From contig JBDWTN010000007.1 of assembly GCA_039984955.1 (NCBI GenBank), positions 2,426,501 to 2,490,500 on the forward strand: 64,000 nucleotides of DNA, read 5' to 3'. Shown here piece after piece: positions 50,207 through 58,502 of this stretch. This stretch comes from Marinobacter alexandrii. Lineage in GTDB: Bacteria > Bacteroidota > Bacteroidia > Cytophagales > Cyclobacteriaceae. A program made the translations under genes and the position numbers. Positions within the stretch are counted from its first letter, which is position 1. The number at the start of each line of letters is the position of its first letter. The notes beneath the pieces are model-generated. The model worked only from the letters and a program-made list of their open reading frames with translations, did no database searches and was not told the origin of the DNA.

Positions 50207-51766
50207 ATGAAAAAAATATTTGCAATCGCAACGTTGATCACAGGAACACTAATGATGGTTTCTTGTGGAGATGATGATGGCGGTACTGTAGCGAGTGAAG
50301 TTTCAATCGCTGGAATTCCAGCTAGTGCTTCATTGGCTATTGATGGTACTTTAAGTGTTACAGCTGAGATTACAGCAGAAGCAGGAATTGCATCTTTTGT
50401 GGTAACTGTTAATGGAGGCACTGCTGCTGATATTCTTCCTGCAGCGGCAGCTGGTGAAACTTCGGCAAGTGTAGTGGTTTCTGGAACTGTTGCGGACCTT
50501 GGTCTGGTGATAGGAGCTAATACGCTAGTTTTTACATTAACAGACGTAGACGGAAATTCTGATGATTTCACTCATGTATTAACTGTTGCTGATTTTCCTG
50601 AAGTAGAAGTTTTTGCTTCTGAAGATGGAATTGGTGCTGATAACGTAACATGGACTGCAGACAATGTATATGTACTTAGAGGCTTTGTTTTCGTAAATGA
50701 AGGCCAGACATTAACGATTGATCCGGGTACGGTAATCAAAGGGCAAGCAGGTCAAGGATCAGGAGCTTCTGCTCTTATCGTTGCTAGAGGAGGTACTATC
50801 AATGCAGTGGGTACCGCAGCTCTTCCAATTGTTTTTACAAGTACTTCAGATGATCTTTCCCCTGCTAATATTGTTGCAGGAAGCTACGCAAGTCCAAATC
50901 TTGATCCAGATGTACAAGGCCTTTGGGGTGGTTTGATTGTTTTAGGTAATGCAACCATCTCTGCTTCAGCTACAGAAGTTCAAATCGAAGGAATTCCTAC
51001 TTCAGAAGAAAGAGGTCTTTACGGAGGGTCTACTGATGCTGATGATTCAGGAGATATCGCTTACGTATCTGTAAGACATGCAGGAACTAACATTGGATCG
51101 GGTAACGAAATTAACGGTATCACATTCGGAGCTGTTGGTTCTGGAACCACTGTTGCTCACATAGAAGTAGTTGCAAATGCTGATGACGGAATCGAATGGT
51201 TTGGTGGAGATGTTGACGTTTCCAATGTCCTTATTTGGAATGTTGGTGATGATGGGCTTGACACAGATCAAGACTGGATCGGAACATGCTCTGATTTCAT
51301 AATTGTAACTCCAAATGGAAGTGCATTCGAGCTGGACGGTCCAGAAGGAGCAGGTAATAGAGGAGTGCATACATTCACTGATGGTACAGTATATGCCGGA
51401 ACAGATATTGACCACTTGGTAGATTTTGATGGAAGCACGAATGCAGAACTACAAAACATGTACTTCTACGGTTGGGATGCTGACTATGGATTTATTCAGG
51501 ATGAAGATCCAGATGAAGCAGGTGATCAAAACTTTAACCCAATCGAATCTTTCGGCGGTGATGGAAACGGCACGAACAGCGCTTGGGAATACACACTAGC
51601 AACTGGAACAGGAGCTGCAGATGCTGCTGAAATTTTCGCTGGTGTAGATACAGGAGTTATAACTTCAGTTAATACAAATGCTAATACTGTAGGAGGTCCT
51701 GCAGCTAGCAATTTTGCTTGGACTTTCGCTGGAAGTGCAGGTGCATTGACTGATATTGGTTTGTAA
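50207..51766 (+). CDS. Surface lipoprotein with right-handed beta-helix
   Basis: 519 aa. Lipoprotein signal MMVSCGDDDGG, with acidic residues after the Cys that are typical of surface-exposed Bacteroidota lipoproteins. An Ig-like N-terminal part follows (VTAEITAEAGIASFVVTVNGG). A long beta-helix region comes next (LTIDPGTVIKGQ, LWGGLIVLGNATIS, DDGIEWFGGDVDVSNVLIWN), rich in Asp/Gly and with very few Lys/Arg. No catalytic motif recognised. It precedes a TonB receptor by 75 nt, and the two are probably one uptake module, although a terminator lies between. The ligand is unknown. Confidence 0.8.
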   Translation: MKKIFAIATLITGTLMMVSCGDDDGGTVASEVSIAGIPASASLAIDGTLSVTAEITAEAGIASFVVTVNGGTAADILPAAAAGETSASVVVSGTVADLGLVIGANTLVFTLTDVDGNSDDFTHVLTVADFPEVEVFASEDGIGADNVTWTADNVYVLRGFVFVNEGQTLTIDPGTVIKGQAGQGSGASALIVARGGTINAVGTAALPIVFTSTSDDLSPANIVAGSYASPNLDPDVQGLWGGLIVLGNATISASATEVQIEGIPTSEERGLYGGSTDADDSGDIAYVSVRHAGTNIGSGNEINGITFGAVGSGTTVAHIEVVANADDGIEWFGGDVDVSNVLIWNVGDDGLDTDQDWIGTCSDFIIVTPNGSAFELDGPEGAGNRGVHTFTDGTVYAGTDIDHLVDFDGSTNAELQNMYFYGWDADYGFIQDEDPDEAGDQNFNPIESFGGDGNGTNSAWEYTLATGTGAADAAEIFAGVDTGVITSVNTNANTVGGPAASNFAWTFAGSAGALTDIGL

Positions 51767-51793
51767 AGATTAATAACAAATATTCAATTTCAG

Positions 51794-51820
51794 CCCGTTG
51801 ACTTTTAGTCAACGGGTTTT
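51794..51820 (+). terminator. Intrinsic terminator after the beta-helix lipoprotein gene
   Basis: CCCGTTGAC (51794-51802) and GTCAACGGG (51808-51816) form a perfect 9-bp stem followed by TTTT. It lies 22 nt before the TonB receptor start, so it probably lowers rather than abolishes receptor expression. Confidence 0.85.
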
Positions 51821-51841
51821 GCTTTTTAAATTTTTATTTTG

Positions 51842-54745
51842 ATGAAACACATCTTTAGACATTATTTGGGCTATTTTCTTATCCTTATTAGTGCCTCTCT
51901 ATACGCACAGAAGGGAATTATTAGAGGGACAGTAATAGAAGATACAACTGGCGAACCTCTCATAGGGGTTACTGTTGTAATTAAAGGCACCACTAATGGT
52001 GCTGTGACAGACTTTGATGGGAAATTCCAAATTAATGCTGCTCCTGGCACTTATGACATTCAAGCTTCTTTTGTCTCGTTTTCTACCATTACGATAAATG
52101 GCGTATCTGTTGAAGATGGAGATGCAACTGTAATTGATCAGATCAGGCTTAAAGAGGACGTTGAGTTATTGGATGAAGTCGTGGTGACAGCAGAAGTGAT
52201 CAAAACCACAGAGGCAGCCCTTCTTACAGTAAAGAGAAAGTCAGCCAGTTTAGTGGATGGTATTTCATCTGCAAACTTCAAGAAAATTGGAGACTCAGAT
52301 GCCGCTTCGGCTGTTAAGAGAGTAACAGGTGTTTCAATTGAAGGAGGCAAATATGTATATGTCAGAGGTATTGGGGATAGGTATACCAAGACTATGCTTA
52401 ATAGCATGGACATACCAGGACTTGATCCAGATCGAAACAGTCTTCAGATTGATATATTTCCTACTAATTTGATAGACAACATGATTGTTTATAAGACAGC
52501 AACGGCTGATTTACCTGCTGATTTTACCGGTGGTGTTGTAAATATTGAAACAAAGGATTTTCCGGATGAGAAGATTTTGGAAGCATCTTTTGGAATGACC
52601 TTTAATCCAAGCATGCATTTACAAAGTGACTACTTGACGCACGAAGGAAGCAGTACTGATTGGCTTGGCTTTGACAATGGACTAAGAGATTTACCCGAGG
52701 GAGCTCGAAACGAAGAAATCCCTTCTCCTTTAAGTAGGCAATACACCGATGAGCAAATTTTAGATTTTAACAATTCATTTAACAAGCAATTGGGTGCTCA
52801 GCAAGAAAGAAGCTTTTTGGATTACAGCCTTGGTTTCAACCTTGGTGATCAAAAAGAACTTAACAATGGGCATAAATTGGGTTACATTTTATCCACAACC
52901 TATAAAAGCACTACAACCTTCTTCGACAATGTTGTCTATGGAGAATATCAAATACAAGAAGGTCGCGAAACAAGTACAGAATTGATACCAGCTACTATTC
53001 AGACAGGTACTGAATCTAGACTTAATACACTTATTGGAGGATTGGCAGGAATCGCCTACAAAACAAACAACTCTAAGTTTAGAGTGAATCTGATGCATCT
53101 CCAAAATGGAGAGCGACTTACAGCGAAGTTTGCCATTCTGGATGATCCAGAAGATCAAGCGATTGGTAAATCTGGTTTTTCAGGTAACGCAGATAACCTG
53201 GTATACGGTCAGCGTGGTTTGACGAATGTACTTGTAAATGGAGAGCATCATTTTAATGACAACAATTGGATACTTGATTGGAAGTTTTCTCCGACTTTTT
53301 CTAACATGACAGACCCTGATATTCGGAAAGCTGCTTTCACGAATGAAGGTGGGGACAAAACAATTAATGGTGGTGCTGCTGGTTTTCCTACTCGTATATG
53401 GAGGTATCTCGATGAAGTTAACTACAGCAGTCGTGTTGATTTAACACGTAACGCGACAGCTTTTGGAGGTGAGGCTACCTTCAAGTTTGGTATAAGCCAC
53501 ACATATAAAGAGAGAGATTATGAAATACTTCAATATCAATTTCAATTCTTTGGCGGACAGCCAGATTGGACTGGAGACCCAGATGAAATTTTATTGGAAG
53601 AGAATCTTTTCCCCAACGACGGGAATGGATATCTCCAATCTGGAAACAGAACTCCAAATCCAAATGCGTATAATTCCAATGTGAATTATTCAGCTGCTTA
53701 TCTTTCAGCTGAAGTGACTCCTCTTTCTAACTTGAAAGCAATCGTAGGTTTGAGAGTAGAAAAATTTGAACAAAGACATACAGGACGTGATATTAGCTTT
53801 GCTCAATCCAACGGTAACGCAGGTAACAACTTGGATAATGATGTAGTGCTTGACAATACCGATTTGTTTCCTTCAGCAAATCTGATTTATAATCTTACGG
53901 ATAGACAAAATCTAAGATTTTCAGTCTCACGGACGGTAGCAAGACCATCTTTTAAAGAACTTTCTTTTGCGCAAATATTAGATCCAGTAAGTAATAGGAC
54001 TTTCAACGGTGGGTTATTTGCTTATGAGGGAGAGTGGGATGGAAATTTACAAGCCACGAACATCAGCAACTTCGATTTGAGATGGGAAAAGTTTATGGAC
54101 AGAGGACAGCTACTATCTTTTAGTGCTTTCTATAAAACGTTTAGCAATCCTATCGAGCTTGTAAGAATTAGACAAGCACAAACCACAAATGAATTTCAAC
54201 CACGAAATGTAGGTGATGGAACGTTGATTGGAGCTGAGCTTGAATTGAGAAAAACACTTGACTTCATCACTCCTGGCTTGACCAACTTCAGTTGGATCAC
54301 CAATGTAACCTTGGTTAAAACGAAACTTGAAATGTCCAATGTAGAGTTTCAGGCACGTACTGATTTTGGAAAAGCGGGCCAGGAAATCACTAACGAAAGA
54401 GAAATGGCAGGTCAAGCTCCATATGTTATTAATGCTGGTATAGCCTATGAAAACTTTGAAACAAGAATTGATGCTGGACTGTATTACAATGTTCAGGGCA
54501 AAACCCTAACAGTAGTAGGTGGCGGACTCTTCCCAGATGTGTATTCTCAACCTTTCAATAGCCTTAATTTGAATATCAATAAGCGTTTTGGAGCTCAAGA
54601 CAATGTAGGTGTGAATTTTAGTGTAAACAATATACTGAATGATGATCGCGAGGAATTCTATAATGGACACAACGCAGAACCTCAGTTTTTCTCTAGAAGA
54701 TCTCCTGGTAGATCCTTTAGTGTAGGAGTGAATTATTCTTTTTAA
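51842..54745 (+). CDS. TonB-dependent receptor with carboxypeptidase-regulatory domain
   Basis: 967 aa from ATG 51842; an in-frame TTG precedes it. Signal peptide (FLILISASLYAQ), regulatory domain (IRGTVIEDTTGEPLIGVTV), TonB box region (LLDEVVVTAEVIKTTEAAL), and plug with ANFKKIGDSDAASAVKRVTG and YVYVRGIGDRYTKTMLNSM. The barrel ends FSVGVNYSF with terminal Phe. It lacks the SusC hallmark sequences, and no SusD follows. The lipoprotein gene upstream is the likely partner. Substrate unknown (metal chelate, peptide or glycan). Confidence 0.93.
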   Translation: MKHIFRHYLGYFLILISASLYAQKGIIRGTVIEDTTGEPLIGVTVVIKGTTNGAVTDFDGKFQINAAPGTYDIQASFVSFSTITINGVSVEDGDATVIDQIRLKEDVELLDEVVVTAEVIKTTEAALLTVKRKSASLVDGISSANFKKIGDSDAASAVKRVTGVSIEGGKYVYVRGIGDRYTKTMLNSMDIPGLDPDRNSLQIDIFPTNLIDNMIVYKTATADLPADFTGGVVNIETKDFPDEKILEASFGMTFNPSMHLQSDYLTHEGSSTDWLGFDNGLRDLPEGARNEEIPSPLSRQYTDEQILDFNNSFNKQLGAQQERSFLDYSLGFNLGDQKELNNGHKLGYILSTTYKSTTTFFDNVVYGEYQIQEGRETSTELIPATIQTGTESRLNTLIGGLAGIAYKTNNSKFRVNLMHLQNGERLTAKFAILDDPEDQAIGKSGFSGNADNLVYGQRGLTNVLVNGEHHFNDNNWILDWKFSPTFSNMTDPDIRKAAFTNEGGDKTINGGAAGFPTRIWRYLDEVNYSSRVDLTRNATAFGGEATFKFGISHTYKERDYEILQYQFQFFGGQPDWTGDPDEILLEENLFPNDGNGYLQSGNRTPNPNAYNSNVNYSAAYLSAEVTPLSNLKAIVGLRVEKFEQRHTGRDISFAQSNGNAGNNLDNDVVLDNTDLFPSANLIYNLTDRQNLRFSVSRTVARPSFKELSFAQILDPVSNRTFNGGLFAYEGEWDGNLQATNISNFDLRWEKFMDRGQLLSFSAFYKTFSNPIELVRIRQAQTTNEFQPRNVGDGTLIGAELELRKTLDFITPGLTNFSWITNVTLVKTKLEMSNVEFQARTDFGKAGQEITNEREMAGQAPYVINAGIAYENFETRIDAGLYYNVQGKTLTVVGGGLFPDVYSQPFNSLNLNINKRFGAQDNVGVNFSVNNILNDDREEFYNGHNAEPQFFSRRSPGRSFSVGVNYSF

Positions 54746-54766
54746 AAAATAAGGATCGATTTTTTG

Positions 54767-54797
54767 AAAGGTCTTCTAATTTTAGGAGGCCTTTTTT
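54767..54797 (+). terminator. Terminator between convergent genes
   Basis: AAAGGTCTTCT and AGGAGGCCTTT can pair over 11 positions (with G-U), followed by a T tract. It ends the TonB receptor transcript and touches the stop codon of the convergent lipoprotein gene. Confidence 0.75.
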
Positions 54798-55236
54798 ATT
54801 GATTCCAGATAGCAGGGCAGTCACCCTTTTCTTCACTTTCCTCCAAATAGAAAGCAAGTTCTTTGATCCTAATCAATGTCATGCGATTATTCTCTTTGCA
54901 TTTGCAATCATTGAAAACCTCCTTTGTATACTCCTTACGATAGTGCGTATTCCAATCTAGTGGATAGAGTGCTTTAACATGTCGGTCTCTGTATTGAATC
55001 CAATATACCTGAGACATTTCAAACCGTTTTTCAAATAACTCCTCGGAGCTGTATTTAGCTTTTATTTTTGCAATTAGTCGCTGCATTTCAGCATCTATGA
55101 CATCAAGCTTTTTGCATTCATCTGTAATACCACTCACTTGTGCAGTGATTTTAGATACGATAGGACTTTCATCACCTATCGATTGGCTGCAGCTCGCGAC
55201 TATTAAGAAAAGAAGTAGGCTTTTTATAATTCTCAT
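54796..55236 (-). CDS. LprI-like (DUF1311-type) lipoprotein
   Basis: 146 aa from ATG 55236, which gives a lipoprotein signal (SLLLFLIVASC). The segment DECKKLDVIDAEMQRLIAKI, then FEMSQVYWIQYRDRHVKAL and the paired cysteines (CKC, C near the end) resemble the LprI N-terminal family, whose members bind or inhibit lysozyme. Function here is inferred only from this likeness. It ends tail-to-tail with the TonB receptor. Confidence 0.65.
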   Translation of the reverse strand: MRIIKSLLLFLIVASCSQSIGDESPIVSKITAQVSGITDECKKLDVIDAEMQRLIAKIKAKYSSEELFEKRFEMSQVYWIQYRDRHVKALYPLDWNTHYRKEYTKEVFNDCKCKENNRMTLIRIKELAFYLEESEEKGDCPAIWNQ

Positions 55237-55684
55237 ATTTCGAATTTTGCGCAATTAATGCTTTTCGTAGAGTTTATGAGTGATAAATCCTATTATCAAA
55301 TTGTGATTTTAACTTTTCTCAATCTCCCTTATCAGATCCTTCAACCCCCACTGGCGCAAGCGTCCGCTTGGGCCTTTCATTCAATTAAACAAATATCCAA
55401 CAATCCTCACCTGGCTTAAGTCTGTGACTTAAGCTTTTAGAATAAGTTAAAGTTTGTAAGCTGTATTTATTCAATTCTTTCAGCCCTTGTTGGTATTTTC
55501 ACCGATAAGCACTTACTCCCTGATATTTTAGTTTTCCAGTCTAAGAAAAGGAAAAACCTTGCCCCTCCTCATCTTATATTTTATTGAAAAAGAGGTTAGG
55601 GTACATTGATACCATTCAAATGGAGTATGATTGCACTGTTCTAAAAGAATGATTGTTACCTTTATTGAATCTAAATACAATATT
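55237..55684. other. Gene-free region with gene remnant and palindromes
   Basis: About 450 bp. Positions 55309-55347 on the minus strand encode GLKDLIREIEKS and a stop, nearly the C-terminus of the protein at 56252 (GLKDLIRMIEKG), so this is the decayed end of a paralogue. A palindrome with stem CAAGCG/CGCTTG lies at 55353-55374 directly behind it. A perfect GCTTAAGTC-TGT-GACTTAAGC hairpin followed by TTTT lies at 55414-55438. Nothing else is recognised. Confidence 0.65.
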
Positions 55685-55918
55685 ATGGGGACAGCAAAAT
55701 TGAGAGAGGAGTTACATAAATACATTGATCAGGCAGATGATCGTATTTTAAGATTAGTTAGAGGTATGTTTCAGGCCGACCTTGATGATTACACATTGCC
55801 AGGTGAACCAATGAGTGAACCCACATTGCGGCAGAGAGTAAAAGCAGCTAAATCAAGAATAAATTCAGGTCAGTTTACTAGTCAGGAAGATCTTGAACAA
55901 GAGATGAAGGAATGGTAA
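55685..55918 (+). CDS. Antitoxin of a ParE-type toxin-antitoxin pair
   Basis: 77 aa from ATG 55685. It begins MGTAKLREELHKYIDQADDR and is helical and charged, with RQRVKAAKSRINSGQFTSQEDLEQEM at the end. That tail resembles the toxin-wrapping region of antitoxins paired with ParE/RelE in Bacteroidota. It overlaps the toxin gene by 7 nt. Antitoxin identity rests mainly on this position. Confidence 0.75.
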   Translation: MGTAKLREELHKYIDQADDRILRLVRGMFQADLDDYTLPGEPMSEPTLRQRVKAAKSRINSGQFTSQEDLEQEMKEW

Positions 55919-56229
55919 AGAAAAAGTTGAAAATAATTTGGGATAATGAAGCTAAATATTCATTACGCAGCATTTACAACTACATAAAAAAGCGGGAATC
56001 AATTGAAAGAGCAAGAAAGGTTAGAGATGAGATTGTTTCTGGAACTAAATCATTAAATAATTTCCCCGAAAAGTTTGAAGAAGAACCAGCCTTAAAAAGT
56101 GAACAAGAAAACTATCGATATAAAGTGATATGGAGTTACAAGATCATTTACGAAATATCAGAAGAGGCTATTTACATTGTAGATGTTTTTCACACTAGCA
56201 GAGATCCTTCTAACATAAAAGGTCATTGA
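55912..56229 (+). CDS. RelE/ParE-family toxin
   Basis: 105 aa, with IIWDNEAKYSLRSIYNYIKKRES and YRYKVIWSYKIIYEISEEAIYIVDVFHTSRDP, the typical ParE beta-sheet and the terminal Arg-containing strand. ParE toxins poison DNA gyrase, while RelE relatives cleave mRNA; which one applies is not decidable here. It starts inside the end of the antitoxin gene, the usual coupled order. Confidence 0.88.
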   Translation: MVKKKLKIIWDNEAKYSLRSIYNYIKKRESIERARKVRDEIVSGTKSLNNFPEKFEEEPALKSEQENYRYKVIWSYKIIYEISEEAIYIVDVFHTSRDPSNIKGH

Positions 56230-56251
56230 TGAGGAATACGTTAAAAGTTCA

Positions 56252-56827
56252 TCAACCCTTCTCAATCATCCGAATTAAGTCTTTCAACCCTTCAACTTCT
56301 TGCTCCAAAGAGGTAATCCTATCAAGCAATTCTTGCTTCTTATCTTCCAGTATTTCATCTCGGTACTGCTGGCTTAAGCTGTAGGATTGATCCAACTTAT
56401 GATCGATTTGTTTCACTAAGTCATTGATGTAGAATTTCTTTTTGAAATCCAGAACCATAGAAAGCCCCTGTTCTCTGTATTTTTCGTTTTCCAATCCTAG
56501 AAAAAAGTCAGTACCACCGTTACCATCAAGTGTTTGGGTAAAGATCACTAAGTCTACATTTCCATCCGTAGTTTCGGATGGAATCGTGACTTTGTAATAA
56601 GATTTCATATTAAGCGGACTCCCAAACTCTCGAGCATACTTCCACCAACCTTTTCGAACTTCTTCCCGGCCGAAATCAAAACTTGTTTTGTAGCCTTTTA
56701 ATGACTTACCTTCCAGAGTCAAATCTGAATTTTCCGTCTTTTGATCATACTTTTTTTGGCAAAATGAAGAGCCAAATACGAACAAAAGGATATAGGTGAG
56801 AGTATGTTTATAAACGAATTTTTCCAT
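56252..56827 (-). CDS. Exported hypothetical protein with C-terminal coiled coil
   Basis: 191 aa from ATG 56827. Signal peptide (YILLFVFGSSFCQ), then a domain with FDFGREEVRKGWWKYAREFG and YKVTIPSETTDGNVDLVIFT. The C-terminus is a coiled coil (LLDRITSLEQEVEGLKDLI). I do not recognise the family. Its start codon overlaps the start codon of the divergent epimerase gene by two bases (CATG, 56825-56828), so at least one of the two starts may lie elsewhere. A remnant of a similar C-terminus lies at 55309. Confidence 0.65.
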   Translation of the reverse strand: MEKFVYKHTLTYILLFVFGSSFCQKKYDQKTENSDLTLEGKSLKGYKTSFDFGREEVRKGWWKYAREFGSPLNMKSYYKVTIPSETTDGNVDLVIFTQTLDGNGGTDFFLGLENEKYREQGLSMVLDFKKKFYINDLVKQIDHKLDQSYSLSQQYRDEILEDKKQELLDRITSLEQEVEGLKDLIRMIEKG

Positions 56828-57752
56828 GTCTTCAACAAATCTAAACGACCAAATCAAAACAGTACTAATAACAGGAGGTACAGGACTGGTAGGAACACAA
56901 TTAAGTGAACTCCTAACATCTAAAGGATATACCGTAACACACCTGTCTAGGAACCCAACGCAAAAAGGCTACCAGACATTCTATTGGAATGTTAAAAAGA
57001 TGGAAATAGATGATGAGGCCATTACTTCTGCTGACGCAATTATACATTTGGCAGGTGCTGGAGTCTCTGATAAGCGCTGGTCTGCGGAATGGAAAAAAGA
57101 AATATATGATAGCCGGATTGACTCTACACGACTATTGAAAGAAAAAGTAGCTGAACTTAACCCTAAACTGAAACACTTTACTTCAGCGTCAGCTATTGGC
57201 TATTATGGATGGGACTCTGGGGATAAACTAGTTGATGAAGAAAGTGAAAAAGGAGATGGATTTTTGGCAGATGTGGTTGAAGATTGGGAAAAAGAAGTAG
57301 ATACATTCAAGGAGCTGGACATTAAGATCTCAAAGGTTCGAATAGGCATAGTCTTAAGTGAGCGCGGAGGAGCTTTAGTTGAGTTGATGAAACCAATAAA
57401 GTTTGGACTTGGAGCTCCATTGGCCCCAGGCGATCAGCACATGAGTTGGATTCATATTCAGGATTTGTGCGGAATCTTTGCCCATACACTGGAGAATTCG
57501 GTAGAAGGAATTTTTAATGGTGTAGCTCCATCACCACACACGAATAAAGAATTCACTAAATCTGTAGCAAATCAACTAAACAAATCACTTTGGCTGCCGA
57601 ATGTTCCTAAATTTGCGCTTCGATTGATCGTGGGAGAAATGGCTGATATATTAGTGGGAGGAAATCGTGTTTCTAGCAGGAAAATTGAGGAAGCAGGATT
57701 TAATTTTCAATTTGTATCGTTAAACAGTGCGTTGCAAGATTTACTTGAATAA
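56826..57752 (+). CDS. TIGR01777-family NAD-dependent epimerase/dehydratase-like protein
   Basis: 308 aa. Rossmann fold start VLITGGTGLVGTQLSELL, then IIHLAGAGVSDKRWS, STRLLKEKV, TSASAIGYYGWDSG and the C-terminal DUF1731-like part (LPNVPKFALRLIVGEMADILVGG). The E. coli homologue is YfcH; the reaction is unknown. About ten residues precede the usual start of the family, so the true start could be a non-ATG codon nearer the Rossmann loop. It lies 3 nt before the LOG-family gene, an operon. Confidence 0.88.
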   Translation: MSSTNLNDQIKTVLITGGTGLVGTQLSELLTSKGYTVTHLSRNPTQKGYQTFYWNVKKMEIDDEAITSADAIIHLAGAGVSDKRWSAEWKKEIYDSRIDSTRLLKEKVAELNPKLKHFTSASAIGYYGWDSGDKLVDEESEKGDGFLADVVEDWEKEVDTFKELDIKISKVRIGIVLSERGGALVELMKPIKFGLGAPLAPGDQHMSWIHIQDLCGIFAHTLENSVEGIFNGVAPSPHTNKEFTKSVANQLNKSLWLPNVPKFALRLIVGEMADILVGGNRVSSRKIEEAGFNFQFVSLNSALQDLLE

Positions 57753-57755
57753 ATA

Positions 57756-58487
57756 ATGGAAGAAAATAAGGATATAAGCAAGGAAGAAGAAGCGAGGATT
57801 CTGGAAGCTTTTAAAGAAAAGGACTGGAATGAAATAAAGAGCACTGATTCTTGGGCCATTTTTAAAGTGATGGGGGAATTTGTGCAAGGGTTTGAGAAGA
57901 TGTCTAAGATTGGCCCGTGTGTTTCCATTTTTGGATCAGCAAGAACAAAGCCTGACAATAAATATTACAAGATAGCAGAAGAGATAGCCGCTAAAGTTGT
58001 TCGTCATGGATATGGTGTAATTACAGGAGGAGGACCGGGGATTATGGAAGCGGGTAACAAAGGAGCCAATGCTCAGGGTGGAAAGTCGGTAGGGCTAAAT
58101 ATTGATCTCCCATTCGAACAGAACAACAATATCTACATAGATCGAGATAAGAGCATAGATTTTGACTATTTCTTTGTGCGAAAAGTGATGTTTGTAAAAT
58201 ACTCCCAAGGCTTCATTGTGCTTCCGGGTGGTTTTGGAACAATGGATGAATTATTTGAGGCTTTAACACTTATCCAGACAAAAAAAATCGGGCAATTCCC
58301 AATTGTGCTGGTAGGTAGAGAATACTGGATTGGATTGGTTGATTGGCTGAAAAGCACCATGCTAGACATGGAAGCTAACATTGGTCCGTCAGACTTGGAC
58401 CTATTTAACGTTGTAGATACTGCCACTGAAGCAGTAGAGGTTATTGATGAATTCTACAACAAATACAACTTGAGCCCTAACTTCTAA
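57756..58487 (+). CDS. LOG-family protein (TIGR00730)
   Basis: 243 aa. Motifs CVSIFGSARTKPDN, GVITGGGPGIMEAGNKGA and PGGFGTMDELFEALTLIQT match the LOG/lysine-decarboxylase-like family. Members hydrolyse cytokinin-type or other nucleoside 5'-monophosphates to base and ribose 5-phosphate. It lies between the TIGR01777 gene (3 nt) and uvrA (15 nt), all on one strand. The physiological nucleotide is not known. Confidence 0.92.
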   Translation: MEENKDISKEEEARILEAFKEKDWNEIKSTDSWAIFKVMGEFVQGFEKMSKIGPCVSIFGSARTKPDNKYYKIAEEIAAKVVRHGYGVITGGGPGIMEAGNKGANAQGGKSVGLNIDLPFEQNNNIYIDRDKSIDFDYFFVRKVMFVKYSQGFIVLPGGFGTMDELFEALTLIQTKKIGQFPIVLVGREYWIGLVDWLKSTMLDMEANIGPSDLDLFNVVDTATEAVEVIDEFYNKYNLSPNF

Positions 58488-58502
58488 TAGGTTCTAAGAA
58501 AA

